Counted from the stretch's first letter, positions 38,201-47,407 are shown. The stretch is 64,000 bases of DNA from an uncultured Acidobacteriaceae bacterium (GCA_903911925.1 CAIWFH010000081.1:1-64000); one strand, 5' to 3'. Numbers and translations are program-made. The notes: generated by a model from the letters alone, not told the origin.

Positions 38201-38544
38201 TTAACCCTTACGCATTCGCCTTTCCCAATCCTGGGACATTCGGAACGTATCGGCGCAACCAGCTGGTGGGGCCGGGGTTCAGCGATGTAGATCTGTCCCT
38301 TGTAAAAACGACTCACGTGACCGAGAGGCTTAGCGCTCAGTTGCGTGCGGAATTGTTCAACGTGTTCAACCGCGCCAATCTTGGCAATCCAACGTTCCTC
38401 GGCGCCAACCTGCTGATCCCCGCCGGCCCTGGAGTTAACTTCGCGCTCCCGATCACATCCACAAACGGAGCACAGTTCGGACTGCCCGGCATCGGACCAG
38501 GCGAACCTTTCAACGCGCAAATTGCACTCAAGCTGATCTTTTAG
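35257..38544 (+). CDS. Large Oar-like TonB-dependent receptor with carboxypeptidase-regulatory domain
   Basis: 1095 aa outer-membrane protein of the expanded Acidobacteria type. A signal peptide ends GANAQ (about 32). A carboxypeptidase-regulatory-like domain covers about 36-120 (GTITDPSGAFVASAQVT). A plug-like region follows (GTPLSGRDFTQLLALSPGYT; YGVPGVLLPLDSVEEF), then a long barrel ending KLIF. AAGGAGAG precedes the ATG. It lies downstream of a structured leader with a terminator, so its expression may be attenuated. It heads a run with a TolB-like propeller and a FadL-type porin. Ligand unknown; large oligomers or peptides are typical guesses for this family. Confidence 0.88.
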   Translation: MAVHFDFRFALRFAFAVMMMTGLLFCSGANAQTFRGGIRGTITDPSGAFVASAQVTAKENATGLTYATISSGAGQYAFQDLPIGLYSVTAHKDGFRDFVADKAPIEAGGIYDLPVRFEVASVGGAIIITANSLNVESTTTTQANVLDAATVEGTPLSGRDFTQLLALSPGYTGYTVGFLGAINGTQASQINWQIEGADNNDLWNNSSAVNQGGVYGVPGVLLPLDSVEEFSLVTQGNAEAGRNPGGVANLLLKSGTNRVHGALYYYNRNEALAEGNPFAATGAGTQKIRNEQYGTSVGGPIRRDNTFYEASFERQNFVIGLPQQVTEPSLDYQAAATDLLNNPNGIYGNYAPIAVSPVSLNLLNNLWPSSALNGPAAPDNYFNPGVENGNSDNGVLKLDHSFSQNQRLSLSVFVGDGTQTAPTSSYLTPYFEQAPLHDENWSVVYNATLSPRLTSQATFGFNYFHQSFADQDHSYDPAALGFNTGVPSTQLTGAPKITIGDFDPIGPTPASGREDIAAHLTETLSYVTGRHQFRFGGEVRRGQVYADYHTGQRGVFAYQELPSDPWAQSPLVTDGNVAALADFLQGEVYSANIVQGDPVRKVFEDSFSLFANDNWQVSSRLNLNLGVRYDSTSPVHNGKQDLSTFLPDKGLVLVGSGLSSLYPHDWSNVGPRIGFAYQPRHSNDLSIRGAFGIYYDTVNVSPLLGNSFVYSGGATGVEENLIGSSPTVSVSLQPGTVLPSDGSPIFSQASAGGFANIYSVSQRFHTPYTYNFNLNVQKGIGKAAVLEVGYVGSQSRHLLQLIDLNQAALGSDFDPTAFDANGNNTTRPYYGRFPEYGVINEIQTRANSNYNSLQASLRISAWHGIVSQFHYTWAHTLDVSSFGGAPQDSTHPDADYGNSDFDTRHNFTAFFQYQVPGGRGPKWLTNGWAADTTLSFRSGLPFSLDAIGDWSGTGENLDRPNLVSNPYAGASHAVTNSGVYWFNPYAFAFPNPGTFGTYRRNQLVGPGFSDVDLSLVKTTHVTERLSAQLRAELFNVFNRANLGNPTFLGANLLIPAGPGVNFALPITSTNGAQFGLPGIGPGEPFNAQIALKLIF

Positions 38545-38606
38545 CCCGTGCCGAAGTGATTGCGGTTCATTTGGCAGAACAAAGTTCCTGACAGAAAGGA
38601 CAAGAA

Positions 38607-39662
38607 ATGAAGACAAGACAAGCTAACCGGCGTGTGGTTTATACGGCATTGACCTTGTGCGCCCTTGCGATCTCAACTCACCCCATCGGGCATGCGCAGA
38701 CTGCGGCTGCTCCCACTGCACCCGAAGCGCGCGAACTGCCCGTCCATCGCATTCCCAACCTCGGCCCCGGCGCCGAGTTCTATTTCGCGCCGGATGGAAC
38801 GCACATTATCGGCAACGCCAAGCGCGAGGGCGACTCCAGCTTTCACGTCTACACGCTCAACATCGACGGCACTGAGATTCGCCGTATCAACGACAAGGGC
38901 GACGATGCCTGCTCGTTCTTCTTTCCCGACGGCAAGCGCATCATCTGGACATCGACCAAAGATCATCCGGAACTGGACAAGTCAAATTTCTCCGACCCCA
39001 GTGCATATCCGCAGGGCTCGGAATTGTACACATCGAATCTCGATGGAAATGACGTAAAGCGGCTCACCAACAACACGGTCTACGATGCTGAAGTCTCTGT
39101 CGCTCCCAATGGCAAGTGGATACTCTTCGGGAGCCAGCGCTCCGGCAAGATGGAACTGTGGAAGATGAATACGGACGGCAGCAATCCGGTGCAGATCACA
39201 CACCTGGATGGGTGGGAGCCGGGCGGTTCGTTTGTCTTCGGCGACGGAAAGACGATCATCTTTCGCGCCTGGCGATCTGAAGACTCCAACGCCAAAAAGC
39301 ACCCGCTGCCGATGGATCTGTTCACGATTCAAGCAGACGGCACTGGGCTGAAAGAGCTTACGCACAATGGCGGCACGAACTGGTCGCCGTTTCCCGCACC
39401 GGACGGCCATCATTACGTCTTCGTCAAGGTGCTGCCCCCGCATAACTACGAGGTTTATCTTGGCGACTTAAACAGCGACGAACTGGTGCGCCTCACCTAC
39501 AACGATGCTTTCGACGGCTATCCGTCGATCTCCCCGGACGGCCATTGGCTGATCTTTACCTCGACGCGCGATTCAACATCGGATTCTCATGTGACCGGCG
39601 TGTATCTGGAGGATATTTCAAGTCTTCACATAGGACCCGCGGTAGTCGTCCAAACGAAGTGA
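38607..39662 (+). CDS. Secreted TolB-like (PD40) beta-propeller protein
   Basis: 351 aa with a signal peptide ending HAQTA. Repeated PD40/WD40-like blades are visible: FAPDGTHIIGNAKREG, FFPDGKRIIWTSTKDH, VAPNGKWILFGSQRSG, PAPDGHHYVFVKV and ISPDGHWLIFTSTRD. These propellers act as binding platforms in the periplasm. AAAGGACAAG precedes the ATG. Gap to the TonB receptor is 62 bp, so the two are probably cotranscribed. No catalytic domain is attached. Confidence 0.85.
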   Translation: MKTRQANRRVVYTALTLCALAISTHPIGHAQTAAAPTAPEARELPVHRIPNLGPGAEFYFAPDGTHIIGNAKREGDSSFHVYTLNIDGTEIRRINDKGDDACSFFFPDGKRIIWTSTKDHPELDKSNFSDPSAYPQGSELYTSNLDGNDVKRLTNNTVYDAEVSVAPNGKWILFGSQRSGKMELWKMNTDGSNPVQITHLDGWEPGGSFVFGDGKTIIFRAWRSEDSNAKKHPLPMDLFTIQADGTGLKELTHNGGTNWSPFPAPDGHHYVFVKVLPPHNYEVYLGDLNSDELVRLTYNDAFDGYPSISPDGHWLIFTSTRDSTSDSHVTGVYLEDISSLHIGPAVVVQTK

Positions 39663-39713
39663 CGCGCAAAACAATTCCACTTGAGTTCAAACAAATAGAC
39701 AAAGGAGAACGAA

Positions 39714-40982
39714 GTGTTCAAATTCCCCAGGAAATGGGCTTCCCCAGTTCCATTGGTTTTTGTGTTGATGGCGCAATTCGCATTTGCGACAGATGGTTAC
39801 TTTGCCACCGGCTACGGGGCAAAACAGCAAGGCAAAGGCGGCGTGGGTGTGGCCGCGCCGGGCGACAGTCTTGCGGCGGCCACAAACCCAGCGGGTCTAT
39901 GGTTGGTTGGCGATCGGTTTGATGTAGGCATGACACTGTTCCGTCCGAACCGCTCTGCCACAATCGTCGGCAATCAATTGCCTCCGGGGTACCCCGATGT
40001 GAACGGTTCTTACGATGCCAATCGCGTGACCAACTTCTTCATCCCCGAACTGGGTTACAGCCAGCAGTTCAACTCCAAGCTGGCGTGGGGAGTGGCAATC
40101 TACGGGAACGGCGGAATGAACTCATCCTACAAAGATCCGATCTTTCTGCTTGGAACCACGCGCGGCGGAGTGGATCTGGATCAGTTGTTTTTAACGCCAG
40201 CAATCGCATACAAGCTCGGTCCGCATAACACCATCGGTGTGGCGGCCAACATTGCTTACCAGCGCGTTTCTGTTGAGGGCTTGCAGAACTTCGCCACCGC
40301 AAACTCCTCCAACGATCCTACGCACGTGACCAATACCGGCTATTCGAACTCATATGGAGCGGGCGTGCGCGTGGGCTGGATCAGCGAGATCAACCCCGCT
40401 CTGAGCATCGGCGCAACTTATCAGAGCAGAACGTTTACGTCCGCCTTCGACCGCTACAAAGGCCTGTTTGCCGAGGGAGGCAAGTTCGACATCCCGGCCA
40501 ACTTCGCGGGTGGCGCGGCGCTAAAAGTCGGACCGAAGGTTACTGTTCTTTTCGACTACGAGCGCATTCAGTACAGCCAGGTTAAGTCGATTGCGAATTC
40601 AGATGCAAACCAGGCGCTGCTCGGATCGAGCGATGGACCTGGCTTTGGGTGGCATAGCATCAATGTGATCAAGGCCGGAGCGGAGTACAAGGCGACACCG
40701 GAATTGACGCTTCGCGGCGGCTACAACCACGCCGGGCTGCCCTTCGACAGCACACAGACCTTCTTCAACGTGCTTGCTCCGGCCGTGACGCAGGATCACC
40801 TGCATGTTGGAGCAACCTGGGCGCTCAAGAGCGGGAAAGAAATCAGCTTCGCTTACGTGCATGCATTCAACAGCACTGTGAAAGGGCCCAATTCAATTCC
40901 GCCAACGGCCGGAGGCGGCGATGCGAACCTGAGCATGTATCAAAACTCATTCCAGATCAGCCTGGGATGGCTCAAGAAATAA
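39714..40982 (+). CDS. OmpP1/FadL/TodX-family outer-membrane transporter
   Basis: 422 aa, probably a barrel importing hydrophobic compounds such as fatty acids. After a signal peptide ending FAFAT come the family NxA-region equivalents (GYGAKQQGKGGVGVAAPGDSLAAATNPAG) and barrel strands to the end (QISLGWLKK). The start is a GTG at 39714 with AAAGGAG at ideal spacing; no ATG is nearer. It follows the propeller gene after 51 bp. Confidence 0.88.
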   Translation: MFKFPRKWASPVPLVFVLMAQFAFATDGYFATGYGAKQQGKGGVGVAAPGDSLAAATNPAGLWLVGDRFDVGMTLFRPNRSATIVGNQLPPGYPDVNGSYDANRVTNFFIPELGYSQQFNSKLAWGVAIYGNGGMNSSYKDPIFLLGTTRGGVDLDQLFLTPAIAYKLGPHNTIGVAANIAYQRVSVEGLQNFATANSSNDPTHVTNTGYSNSYGAGVRVGWISEINPALSIGATYQSRTFTSAFDRYKGLFAEGGKFDIPANFAGGAALKVGPKVTVLFDYERIQYSQVKSIANSDANQALLGSSDGPGFGWHSINVIKAGAEYKATPELTLRGGYNHAGLPFDSTQTFFNVLAPAVTQDHLHVGATWALKSGKEISFAYVHAFNSTVKGPNSIPPTAGGGDANLSMYQNSFQISLGWLKK

Positions 40983-41019
40983 CCGGCACGATATGCTCAG
41001 AGTGAGGAGACGATAAAGA

Positions 41020-41583
41020 ATGACGGCTTGGCTAAGTGGAGAGTGGCCCTGGTACGTTGCGGGGCCGCTCATTGGATTGTTCGTTCCTGCGTTGCTGATC
41101 GTGGGCAACAAGGTCTTCGGAATCTCAGCGAGCTTGAGTCATCTGTGCGCGGCCGTAGCTCCGGGCAAAGTTGAATATTTTCGCTACGACTGGCGGCGGG
41201 CAGGTCTCTGGAACCTGGTCTTTTTGGCTGGTGTCCTTCTGGGCGGGTTCCTGGCGTCGCAGGGCGGTCCGCATTCGATACACATCTCGGATGCGACTCA
41301 CGCTTCGCTCGTCAAACTCGGGATTCACGACTTCAGCGGGCTCGCCCCACGCGAATTGTTCACCTGGCATGCGCTGCTGACCGTGCGCGGATTTGTCTCG
41401 GTCGTCGTCGGCGGTTTCCTCGTTGGCTTTGGAACCGCCTATGCCGCAGGCTGCACCTCGGGGCATGCAATCAGCGGGCTGGCAAACGTCCAAGTGCCCT
41501 CTCTGATCGCGGTCATCGGCTTTTTTGCGGGCGGCCTTGCTGCCACTTATTTCATCCTGCCTCTCGTGATTGGAGGAGTATGA
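41020..41583 (+). CDS. YeeE/YedE family transporter, first half
   Basis: 187 aa membrane protein with about four or five helices and the family cysteine motif AAGCTSGHAISGLAN. YeeE/YedE (TsuA) proteins import thiosulfate or related sulfur species through conserved cysteines. This is the N-terminal unit of a two-gene transporter; its stop overlaps the next start by ATGA. It follows the FadL-type gene after 37 bp. No sulfur enzyme (rhodanese, TusA) sits beside it, so substrate is unproven. Confidence 0.85.
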   Translation: MTAWLSGEWPWYVAGPLIGLFVPALLIVGNKVFGISASLSHLCAAVAPGKVEYFRYDWRRAGLWNLVFLAGVLLGGFLASQGGPHSIHISDATHASLVKLGIHDFSGLAPRELFTWHALLTVRGFVSVVVGGFLVGFGTAYAAGCTSGHAISGLANVQVPSLIAVIGFFAGGLAATYFILPLVIGGV

Positions 41584-42068
41584 GTACCTTATCTGTTTCA
41601 GAATTCCAGGGCTGTGGTTCGGGTGGCGCTGAAAAACCCGAGGCGCCACTTCGGTTTCTGCCGGTGTATCTGTTATTGGGCGCCGCATTCGGGTTCGTCT
41701 TGAGCCGCTCTGAGGTCCTCTCCTGGTTTCGCATTCAGGAGATGTTTCGGTTTCAATCGTTTCGCATGTATGGCATCATCGGGTCCGCCGTAGCAACGGC
41801 GGCAGTTTCCCTGGCGCTGATCAAGGCGTTGAAGCTCAAGTCCGTTCAAGGCGTGGCAATTTCAGTACCGCCGAAAGTATTGGGCTCCGGAATCCAATAC
41901 GCCGCCGGCGGAACAATCTTCGGCATAGGCTGGGCGCTAACAGGCGCATGCCCGGGTCCGCTTTTTGCGCTTGTCGGCAATGGCGTGACGGTGATGCTCG
42001 CGGCCGCGATCAGCGCTCTGCTGGGGACGTGGTCATACGGATGGATCAAGCCCAAGGTACCGCACTAG
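41580..42068 (+). CDS. YeeE/YedE family transporter, second half (DUF6691-like)
   Basis: 162 aa. It contains the matching cysteine motif WALTGACPGPLFALVGNG near residue 120 and four or so helices (FLPVYLLLGAAFGFVLS and others). It pairs with the preceding gene to make a split YeeE transporter. The first 25 residues are Gly/Ser-rich and soluble. ATGA overlap with the upstream gene implies 1:1 production. Confidence 0.85.
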   Translation: MSTLSVSEFQGCGSGGAEKPEAPLRFLPVYLLLGAAFGFVLSRSEVLSWFRIQEMFRFQSFRMYGIIGSAVATAAVSLALIKALKLKSVQGVAISVPPKVLGSGIQYAAGGTIFGIGWALTGACPGPLFALVGNGVTVMLAAAISALLGTWSYGWIKPKVPH

Positions 42069-42213
42069 TTTCCTTTCCAATGAAAAGCGGGATCAGGGTT
42101 GCGTGTAATCCACTGCGTCGCCGTCGATCATCAGATCGGGCTGCCACGCGGACGATGCACAGTAACAGTCCTTATGATTAGCAGCCCGCCCCTGGGGTCC
42201 ATGGAACTGCCTA

Positions 42214-42238
42214 AGGGCGGGAGGATTTACTCCGCCCT
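42214..42238 (-). terminator. Hairpin at the mgtA stop, between convergent genes
   Basis: AGGGCGG and CCGCCCT arms around a short A/T-rich loop; the mgtA stop codon lies within it. No T-tract follows, so strength is uncertain. It is the only hairpin I see in this convergent gap (42069-42236). Confidence 0.4.
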
Positions 42239-44921
42239 AAATCCATTTCATTCTCAGCAGCCAAACCTTGACGCCTTGCGTAAGGGCAGTGTAGGCAAGA
42301 AGCGTGAGCAGCAGGATCGGCCAATACATCGCGGGCAGGTGCGTCAGGCCCAGCGAAGTGGCCAATGGAGAATACGGCAGCCAAGCCCCCAGGGCCATGA
42401 TGGTCAATGTCGTGATTAACAACGGCCAGCTTGCGCGGCTTTGGAAGAAAGGAATCTTGTTGGTGCGAATGATGTGGATGATGAGCGTCTGCGTCATGAT
42501 GGACTCGACGAACCAGCCGGTCTGAAATAAAGGCGCGCGGGATGGATCCCAGCACTTGAACAGATAGAGCATGACAAAGAAAGTGGTGTAGTCGAAGATG
42601 GAACTGATGGGGCCGATGCAGAGGATGAACCGCTTGATCTCTCCGATTTTCCAGGGCCGCGGCCGCGCCACTTGTTCGTCATCCACCGCGTCGTTGGGGA
42701 TGGGCACCTGGGAGAAGTCGTAGAGCATGTTGTTGGTGAGTATCTGGATCGGCACCATGGGAAGGAACGGAAGAAAGGCACTGGCCCCCAACACGCTGAA
42801 CATGTTTCCAAAATTGGAACTCGCGCCCATCCGGATGTATTTTAGGATGTTGGCGAAAACCTTTCGTCCCTCAATGACGCCCCCTTCGAGCACCATCAAA
42901 TCTTTCTGCAGCAAGATCAAATCGGCCGATTCCTTTGCGATGTCGGCCGCGGTATCTACCGAGATGCCAATGTCGGCGGCGCGCAGCGCGGGGGAATCGT
43001 TGATGCCGTCGCCCATAAACCCAACCACATGGCCTGTGCTGCGCAGCGCGCGGACGATTCGCTGCTTGTGTGCGGGAGACAGGCGAGCGAAAAGTGTCGT
43101 AGTCTCCGCCGCCTCGGCCAATTCGGTGTCCGACATCTTCTCTACCTGATCGCCCAACAGCATTGGATCGGCGGAAAGGCCAACGTCGCGGCACACCTTG
43201 CGGCTGATCAAGTCGTTGTCGCCAGTGAGAATCTTTACTACGACGCCATGTTTGTGCAGCGCCTCAATTGCCGGTCCAGCAGTGGGCTTTGGCGGGTCGA
43301 GGAACGCGACATATCCCTTCAGCACAAGATCGCGCTCATCTTCTTTTGCGCAAAACTTCTTGCCTGGCAACTCTTTTACCGCGACGGCCAGGACCCGGAA
43401 TCCATCGTTACTCAGATTTGCATATTCATCTTTCAACCCTTTCATCAGGGCGGGGTCCATGGGCGACAACTTGCCGTCAAGCTCGAATTGAGAGCATTGG
43501 TGAAAGATTTCTTCCGGGGCGCCTTTGGTTAAGAGAATGGCCTTACCTTCAGGATCTTCGACAAGTACGGACATCATGCGCCGAGTGAAGTCGAACGGGA
43601 TTTCATCGAGTTTTCTGTACTTCTCAATCAACGCCTGGTCATGAAAGTCGGAGCTGTTAAGAATTGCCGTGTCAAGCAGGTTCTTTAATCCAGTTTGAAA
43701 GTGACTGATGAGGTAGCCATCCCTGAGCACTTCATCCGTTTCCCGGCCGGCTACGTTACAGTGCCGCTGCAGGACGACTCTATCCTCAGTGAGCGTGCCG
43801 GTCTTGTCGGTGCAGAGTACGTCCATTCCGCCGAAGTTCTGAATGGCATTGAGGCGTTTTACGATGACCTTCTTGCGGCTCATGGCAAGCGCGCCCTTGG
43901 CGAGGCACACGGAGACAATCATGGGCAACATCTCCGGGGTCAACCCGACGGCCACGGCCATCGCAAAAAAGAAGGCTCCCTTCCAATCGTGCTTGGTGAA
44001 TCCGTTGATGAAGAAAACCAAAGGCACCATGATGGCCATGAGCTGAATCATGAGCCAAGTGAAGCGGCTTAGGCCCTGGTCGAAGCTGGTCGGCGTTCCT
44101 TCCTCCGTGATGGAACTGGCCATTGTGCCCAGGTATGTGCGTACTCCCGTGACAACCACAACGGCTGTCGCGGTGCCGCTTTGAACGCTGGTGCCCATGA
44201 AGCATATATTCTTGAGTTCGACCGGCGAGTTTGCGGCGTTTGGGTCGGCATCGTGAAACTTCTCAACGGGGAGCGACTCCCCGGTCAGCGTGCCCTGGCT
44301 GACGAAGAGATCTTTCGCAGAAAGAATTCGTACATCGCCCGGGATCATGTCTCCAGCCGACAGGTTGATGATGTCTCCCGGAACAAGGTAGCGGAGCGGA
44401 ACTTCGCGCGGCTTGCCATCCCGAACCACCGTGGCTGTTACGTGGATCATGGCCTTGAGCTTTGCCGCGGCGGCACCGGCGCGCGCTTCCTGCAGGAATC
44501 GGAGCGTGACGCTCAGCACGATCATGCCGGCCATGACGCTTCCAGCTCTAGGGTCGCCCGTGGCAAATGAGATCGACGACAAAACAGCGAGCAGTATGAC
44601 CAGCGGGTTTCGAATGATGATCAGAAGACTGATGAACCAGCCGCGCTGCCGCTCCTGCGCAACCTCATTCGGCCCTGCGACGCGCGCTCTGGAGTCGGCC
44701 TCGATTTGCGTGAGGCCTGCGGGAGAGGTCTGCAACGAGTTCAGCAGAGAATCCCCGTCCTTTCCCGCCGCATCGAGGACTGCCGGGGAGACGCGAATAT
44801 TATGCTGCTTCGCCTTGGCGGGGATTTGAGACTCATCCGGAGGGGGAAGAGTTCCGGTTGCGCCGGTCTTCGCCTTTGATGAAGAATCCTCGACCGGGTG
44901 ATTCGAACCAGGTGCAGCCAT
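42237..44921 (-). CDS. mgtA: Mg2+-importing P-type ATPase (MgtA/MgtB)
   Basis: 894 aa P-type ATPase of the magnesium-importing P3B type, close to the usual ~900. The phosphorylated Asp is Asp372 in CTDKTGTLT. Other family motifs: TLTGESLPVEK (actuator TGES), the GDGINDSPALRAADIGISVD hinge and the conserved NMLYDFSQ of MgtA near the C-terminal helices. Expected at the inner membrane, used when Mg2+ is scarce. I chose the ATG at 44921; an in-frame ATG at 44987 would add 22 residues but no obvious ribosome-binding site. Its only upstream neighbour is divergent. Confidence 0.93.
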   Translation of the reverse strand: MAAPGSNHPVEDSSSKAKTGATGTLPPPDESQIPAKAKQHNIRVSPAVLDAAGKDGDSLLNSLQTSPAGLTQIEADSRARVAGPNEVAQERQRGWFISLLIIIRNPLVILLAVLSSISFATGDPRAGSVMAGMIVLSVTLRFLQEARAGAAAAKLKAMIHVTATVVRDGKPREVPLRYLVPGDIINLSAGDMIPGDVRILSAKDLFVSQGTLTGESLPVEKFHDADPNAANSPVELKNICFMGTSVQSGTATAVVVVTGVRTYLGTMASSITEEGTPTSFDQGLSRFTWLMIQLMAIMVPLVFFINGFTKHDWKGAFFFAMAVAVGLTPEMLPMIVSVCLAKGALAMSRKKVIVKRLNAIQNFGGMDVLCTDKTGTLTEDRVVLQRHCNVAGRETDEVLRDGYLISHFQTGLKNLLDTAILNSSDFHDQALIEKYRKLDEIPFDFTRRMMSVLVEDPEGKAILLTKGAPEEIFHQCSQFELDGKLSPMDPALMKGLKDEYANLSNDGFRVLAVAVKELPGKKFCAKEDERDLVLKGYVAFLDPPKPTAGPAIEALHKHGVVVKILTGDNDLISRKVCRDVGLSADPMLLGDQVEKMSDTELAEAAETTTLFARLSPAHKQRIVRALRSTGHVVGFMGDGINDSPALRAADIGISVDTAADIAKESADLILLQKDLMVLEGGVIEGRKVFANILKYIRMGASSNFGNMFSVLGASAFLPFLPMVPIQILTNNMLYDFSQVPIPNDAVDDEQVARPRPWKIGEIKRFILCIGPISSIFDYTTFFVMLYLFKCWDPSRAPLFQTGWFVESIMTQTLIIHIIRTNKIPFFQSRASWPLLITTLTIMALGAWLPYSPLATSLGLTHLPAMYWPILLLTLLAYTALTQGVKVWLLRMKWI

Positions 44922-45244
44922 CGCGTTGAATCCCTTTCCAAACCGTGATCTAAACTCCCAACTGAGGATACAAGCGAGCTCCGACAAAGACCAAGACGAT
45001 CATTATCGGCGAAATCACTGCATAGTCCGTTCGGAGGCTGATGCTGCTCGGACTGGCGGCAATTATTGACTGACTCACGACGATCGATTTGACCGATCCC
45101 GGGGAACCGGAGGCGAGCAGCGCAGAGCCGCGAAGGACCCGGGCAACAACCGTCACACCTGTAATTTACGATGCGGCAGTTTCTTTGAATGCATGCGGAA
45201 TGCCTGGGGCGAGAATTCCGTCATACAATCACATGGGGGTACGG
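44922..45244. other. Divergent region between mgtA and the VWA gene
   Basis: About 320 bp. I can support no gene with confidence. On the minus strand a GTG-initiated frame (45156-44950, 68 codons) ends 28 bp before mgtA and contains a hydrophobic C-terminal stretch (VISPIMIVLVFVGARLYP), so it might be a leader or small membrane protein of mgtA; its ribosome-binding site is poor. I see no recognisable Mg2+ riboswitch. Confidence 0.4.
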
Positions 45245-47407
45245 ATGCGTCCATTCTGTCGCCACCTTGCGCTGCCCGGATTCATGCTGCTGGCCGCGGT
45301 CCTTCGGGCCCAGGAAACGCCAGCGCCGGATAGCGGCCACATCGTCATCCATACGAATGTTCAGGAAGTCGTTCTGGACGTGGTGGTTCGTCACAAGGAC
45401 AAGTCGCAGGCGACCAACCTCAAGGCTTCGGATTTCACGATCACTGAAAGCGGCGTGCCGCAGACTATTCATTCGTTTCGTTTAGCGCGAGGCAGCGAAG
45501 CTGGGTTCATCGCTCAACCTGTCGCGATGGAAGGCGCGTCGACCGGCGCCACCGCGGCCACGCCGGTTATCGCCCATGAGCCAAATTTCATTTCCATTGT
45601 GTTTGATCAGATGGGCGCAGACTCCAGGCGGAACGCACTGGAAGCCGCCACAGAATTCCTCGACCTTGAATTTCAGAACAGCACTGAAGCCGCCATCTTC
45701 AGCCTGGACCTCCGGATCAATGTTCTCCATGGGTTTACCAGTGATCGCACTGCACTTGCCTCAGCTGTTCGGCTGGCGTTGAAGGGCAATGCTGCCGAAC
45801 TCGCTGCCGCCTCAGCGAATGTGCTGAACGAAACCGATTACACTCTCACCGGCGGGCCGGGCGGAGTTACTCTTCACCCGGGCATCGACGTGACGAGAAC
45901 GGCGGACTTCTCAACCAGCGCCGCGTCTGCCAATCCTCTCTCTGAGTCACAGACGCAATTGGCGGCGATGATCACGGACCAACGCGGGATGGTGGACCTG
46001 GTCTCCGGCATGAGAACGTGGGAGTCGCTTGAAAAGATCGTCCAGCACGAGTCAGCCCTGCCTGGCCGCAAGACGATCCTCTATCTTTCCGATGGACTCG
46101 TCGACCCTCCCGCCCGGCAGGACATCGTGCGGCAGGTGGTCAGCGCGGCCAATCGCGGCAATGTGACTTTCTATTGCATCGATGTCCGCGGCATGACTCT
46201 GACGACATCCAATGGCGCAAGCACGGGACTGATGGAGTCGGCGACCGCCACCAGCAAAACAAAGGGAACCATGTCGTCCTCGCCCTCTGTCGCCATGAAA
46301 CAGGCGCAGGAGTTCGACGAGATGGATCAAGCCGCAGCCGGCAACGTTCAGCTCAACATGGTAGAACTTTCGCAGGGCACTGGCGGCTTCGCCGTCTTCA
46401 ACACCAACGACTTCAAGAAGAGTATGGCGCGCATCATGGAAGAGGTGCGCACGCATTACGAAATTTCGTACGTGCCGAAGTCCACCGTCTACGACGGCAA
46501 GTACAGGCAGATCAAGGTCGTGGTGGATCAGCCGCATCTGACCGTTCATACCCGGGACGGATACTTCGCTCTGCCCCAGTTGAACGGCGAAGCACTGAAG
46601 CCGTTCGAGATGGCAGCCCTTCATATCCTTGACGGCGGCCCGCGCCAGGACTTCGGATTCCATGCGGCGCCCCTGCGATTCAAGCCGTTGAATGACGGCT
46701 ACCACTTCGAAATGAGTATCGACGTGCCGGTCGCCGGCTTGACAACTGCGGTGGATCAAAAAAGCCACAAAGCGCGCGTGCATGCGGAGTTTCTGGCGCT
46801 GCTGAAGGATGCCGGCGGACAGGTGGTGGCAAAGGTCAGCCGGCAGATTGACCGCGACGTGCCGGCTGCCGAACTGGCGCAGTTCAGGCGCGGCGAAATG
46901 ATCGTGACCATGCCGTTCGAAGCCTCCCCGGGTAACTACACCATCGACGCTATCGCCATCGATCCGGAAGGGAATCGCGCCAGCACCAGGCACATTGCGC
47001 TGGCGGTTCCGCAGCCCCGCAAATACAGCATCAGCAATGTGGTGGTGGTGCGCAGCATTCAGCCGCTCAGTGCGCCGCGCGATCCCGGCTATCCGCTGGA
47101 ATTCGCAGGTGGCAAAGTGACTCCAGCTCTCGACCAGAGGGCCAGCGCGTCGGCGGGCGCGGCCCTGTTCTTCGTGATTTATCCGGACCGCGACACTCCT
47201 GGCAAGCCTAATGTGACGATAGAGTTCTTCCACGATGGCAAGCCGATCGCGATTTCAAAGCCGGACGTGGGATCGCCGGACGAGGTGAACTCATTCCCAA
47301 TGTTCCAATTCGCAAGGCTCCCTACCGGCGACTATGTGGCTCGGGTCACCGTGCAACATGGAGTACGCGTCAGCACCGAATCTACTTCGATTACATTGAT
47401 TCCATAA
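45245..47407 (+). CDS. Secreted VWA-domain protein of the Acidobacteria type
   Basis: 720 aa. After a signal peptide (LPGFMLLAAVLRAQ) comes an N-terminal beta-domain (VVLDVVVRHKDKSQATNLKASDFT, a pattern I associate with the VWFA-related acidobacterial domain TIGR03436). The VWA core follows: FISIVFDQMG, then IFSLDLRI, and YLSDGLVDPP. The metal-site (MIDAS) Asp-x-Ser-x-Ser is not in its canonical form, so metal binding is doubtful. The C-terminal third consists of Ig-like strands. I chose the ATG at 45245 because it opens the signal peptide. Function unknown; binding is likely. Confidence 0.8.
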   Translation: MRPFCRHLALPGFMLLAAVLRAQETPAPDSGHIVIHTNVQEVVLDVVVRHKDKSQATNLKASDFTITESGVPQTIHSFRLARGSEAGFIAQPVAMEGASTGATAATPVIAHEPNFISIVFDQMGADSRRNALEAATEFLDLEFQNSTEAAIFSLDLRINVLHGFTSDRTALASAVRLALKGNAAELAAASANVLNETDYTLTGGPGGVTLHPGIDVTRTADFSTSAASANPLSESQTQLAAMITDQRGMVDLVSGMRTWESLEKIVQHESALPGRKTILYLSDGLVDPPARQDIVRQVVSAANRGNVTFYCIDVRGMTLTTSNGASTGLMESATATSKTKGTMSSSPSVAMKQAQEFDEMDQAAAGNVQLNMVELSQGTGGFAVFNTNDFKKSMARIMEEVRTHYEISYVPKSTVYDGKYRQIKVVVDQPHLTVHTRDGYFALPQLNGEALKPFEMAALHILDGGPRQDFGFHAAPLRFKPLNDGYHFEMSIDVPVAGLTTAVDQKSHKARVHAEFLALLKDAGGQVVAKVSRQIDRDVPAAELAQFRRGEMIVTMPFEASPGNYTIDAIAIDPEGNRASTRHIALAVPQPRKYSISNVVVVRSIQPLSAPRDPGYPLEFAGGKVTPALDQRASASAGAALFFVIYPDRDTPGKPNVTIEFFHDGKPIAISKPDVGSPDEVNSFPMFQFARLPTGDYVARVTVQHGVRVSTESTSITLIP

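Noticed and set aside
44922..45170. Possible riboswitch (c-di-AMP or Mg2+ type) in the mgtA/VWA gap, suggested by GC-rich purine blocks
   Set aside because: No consensus core of ydaO, M-box or ykoY classes can be aligned on either strand.
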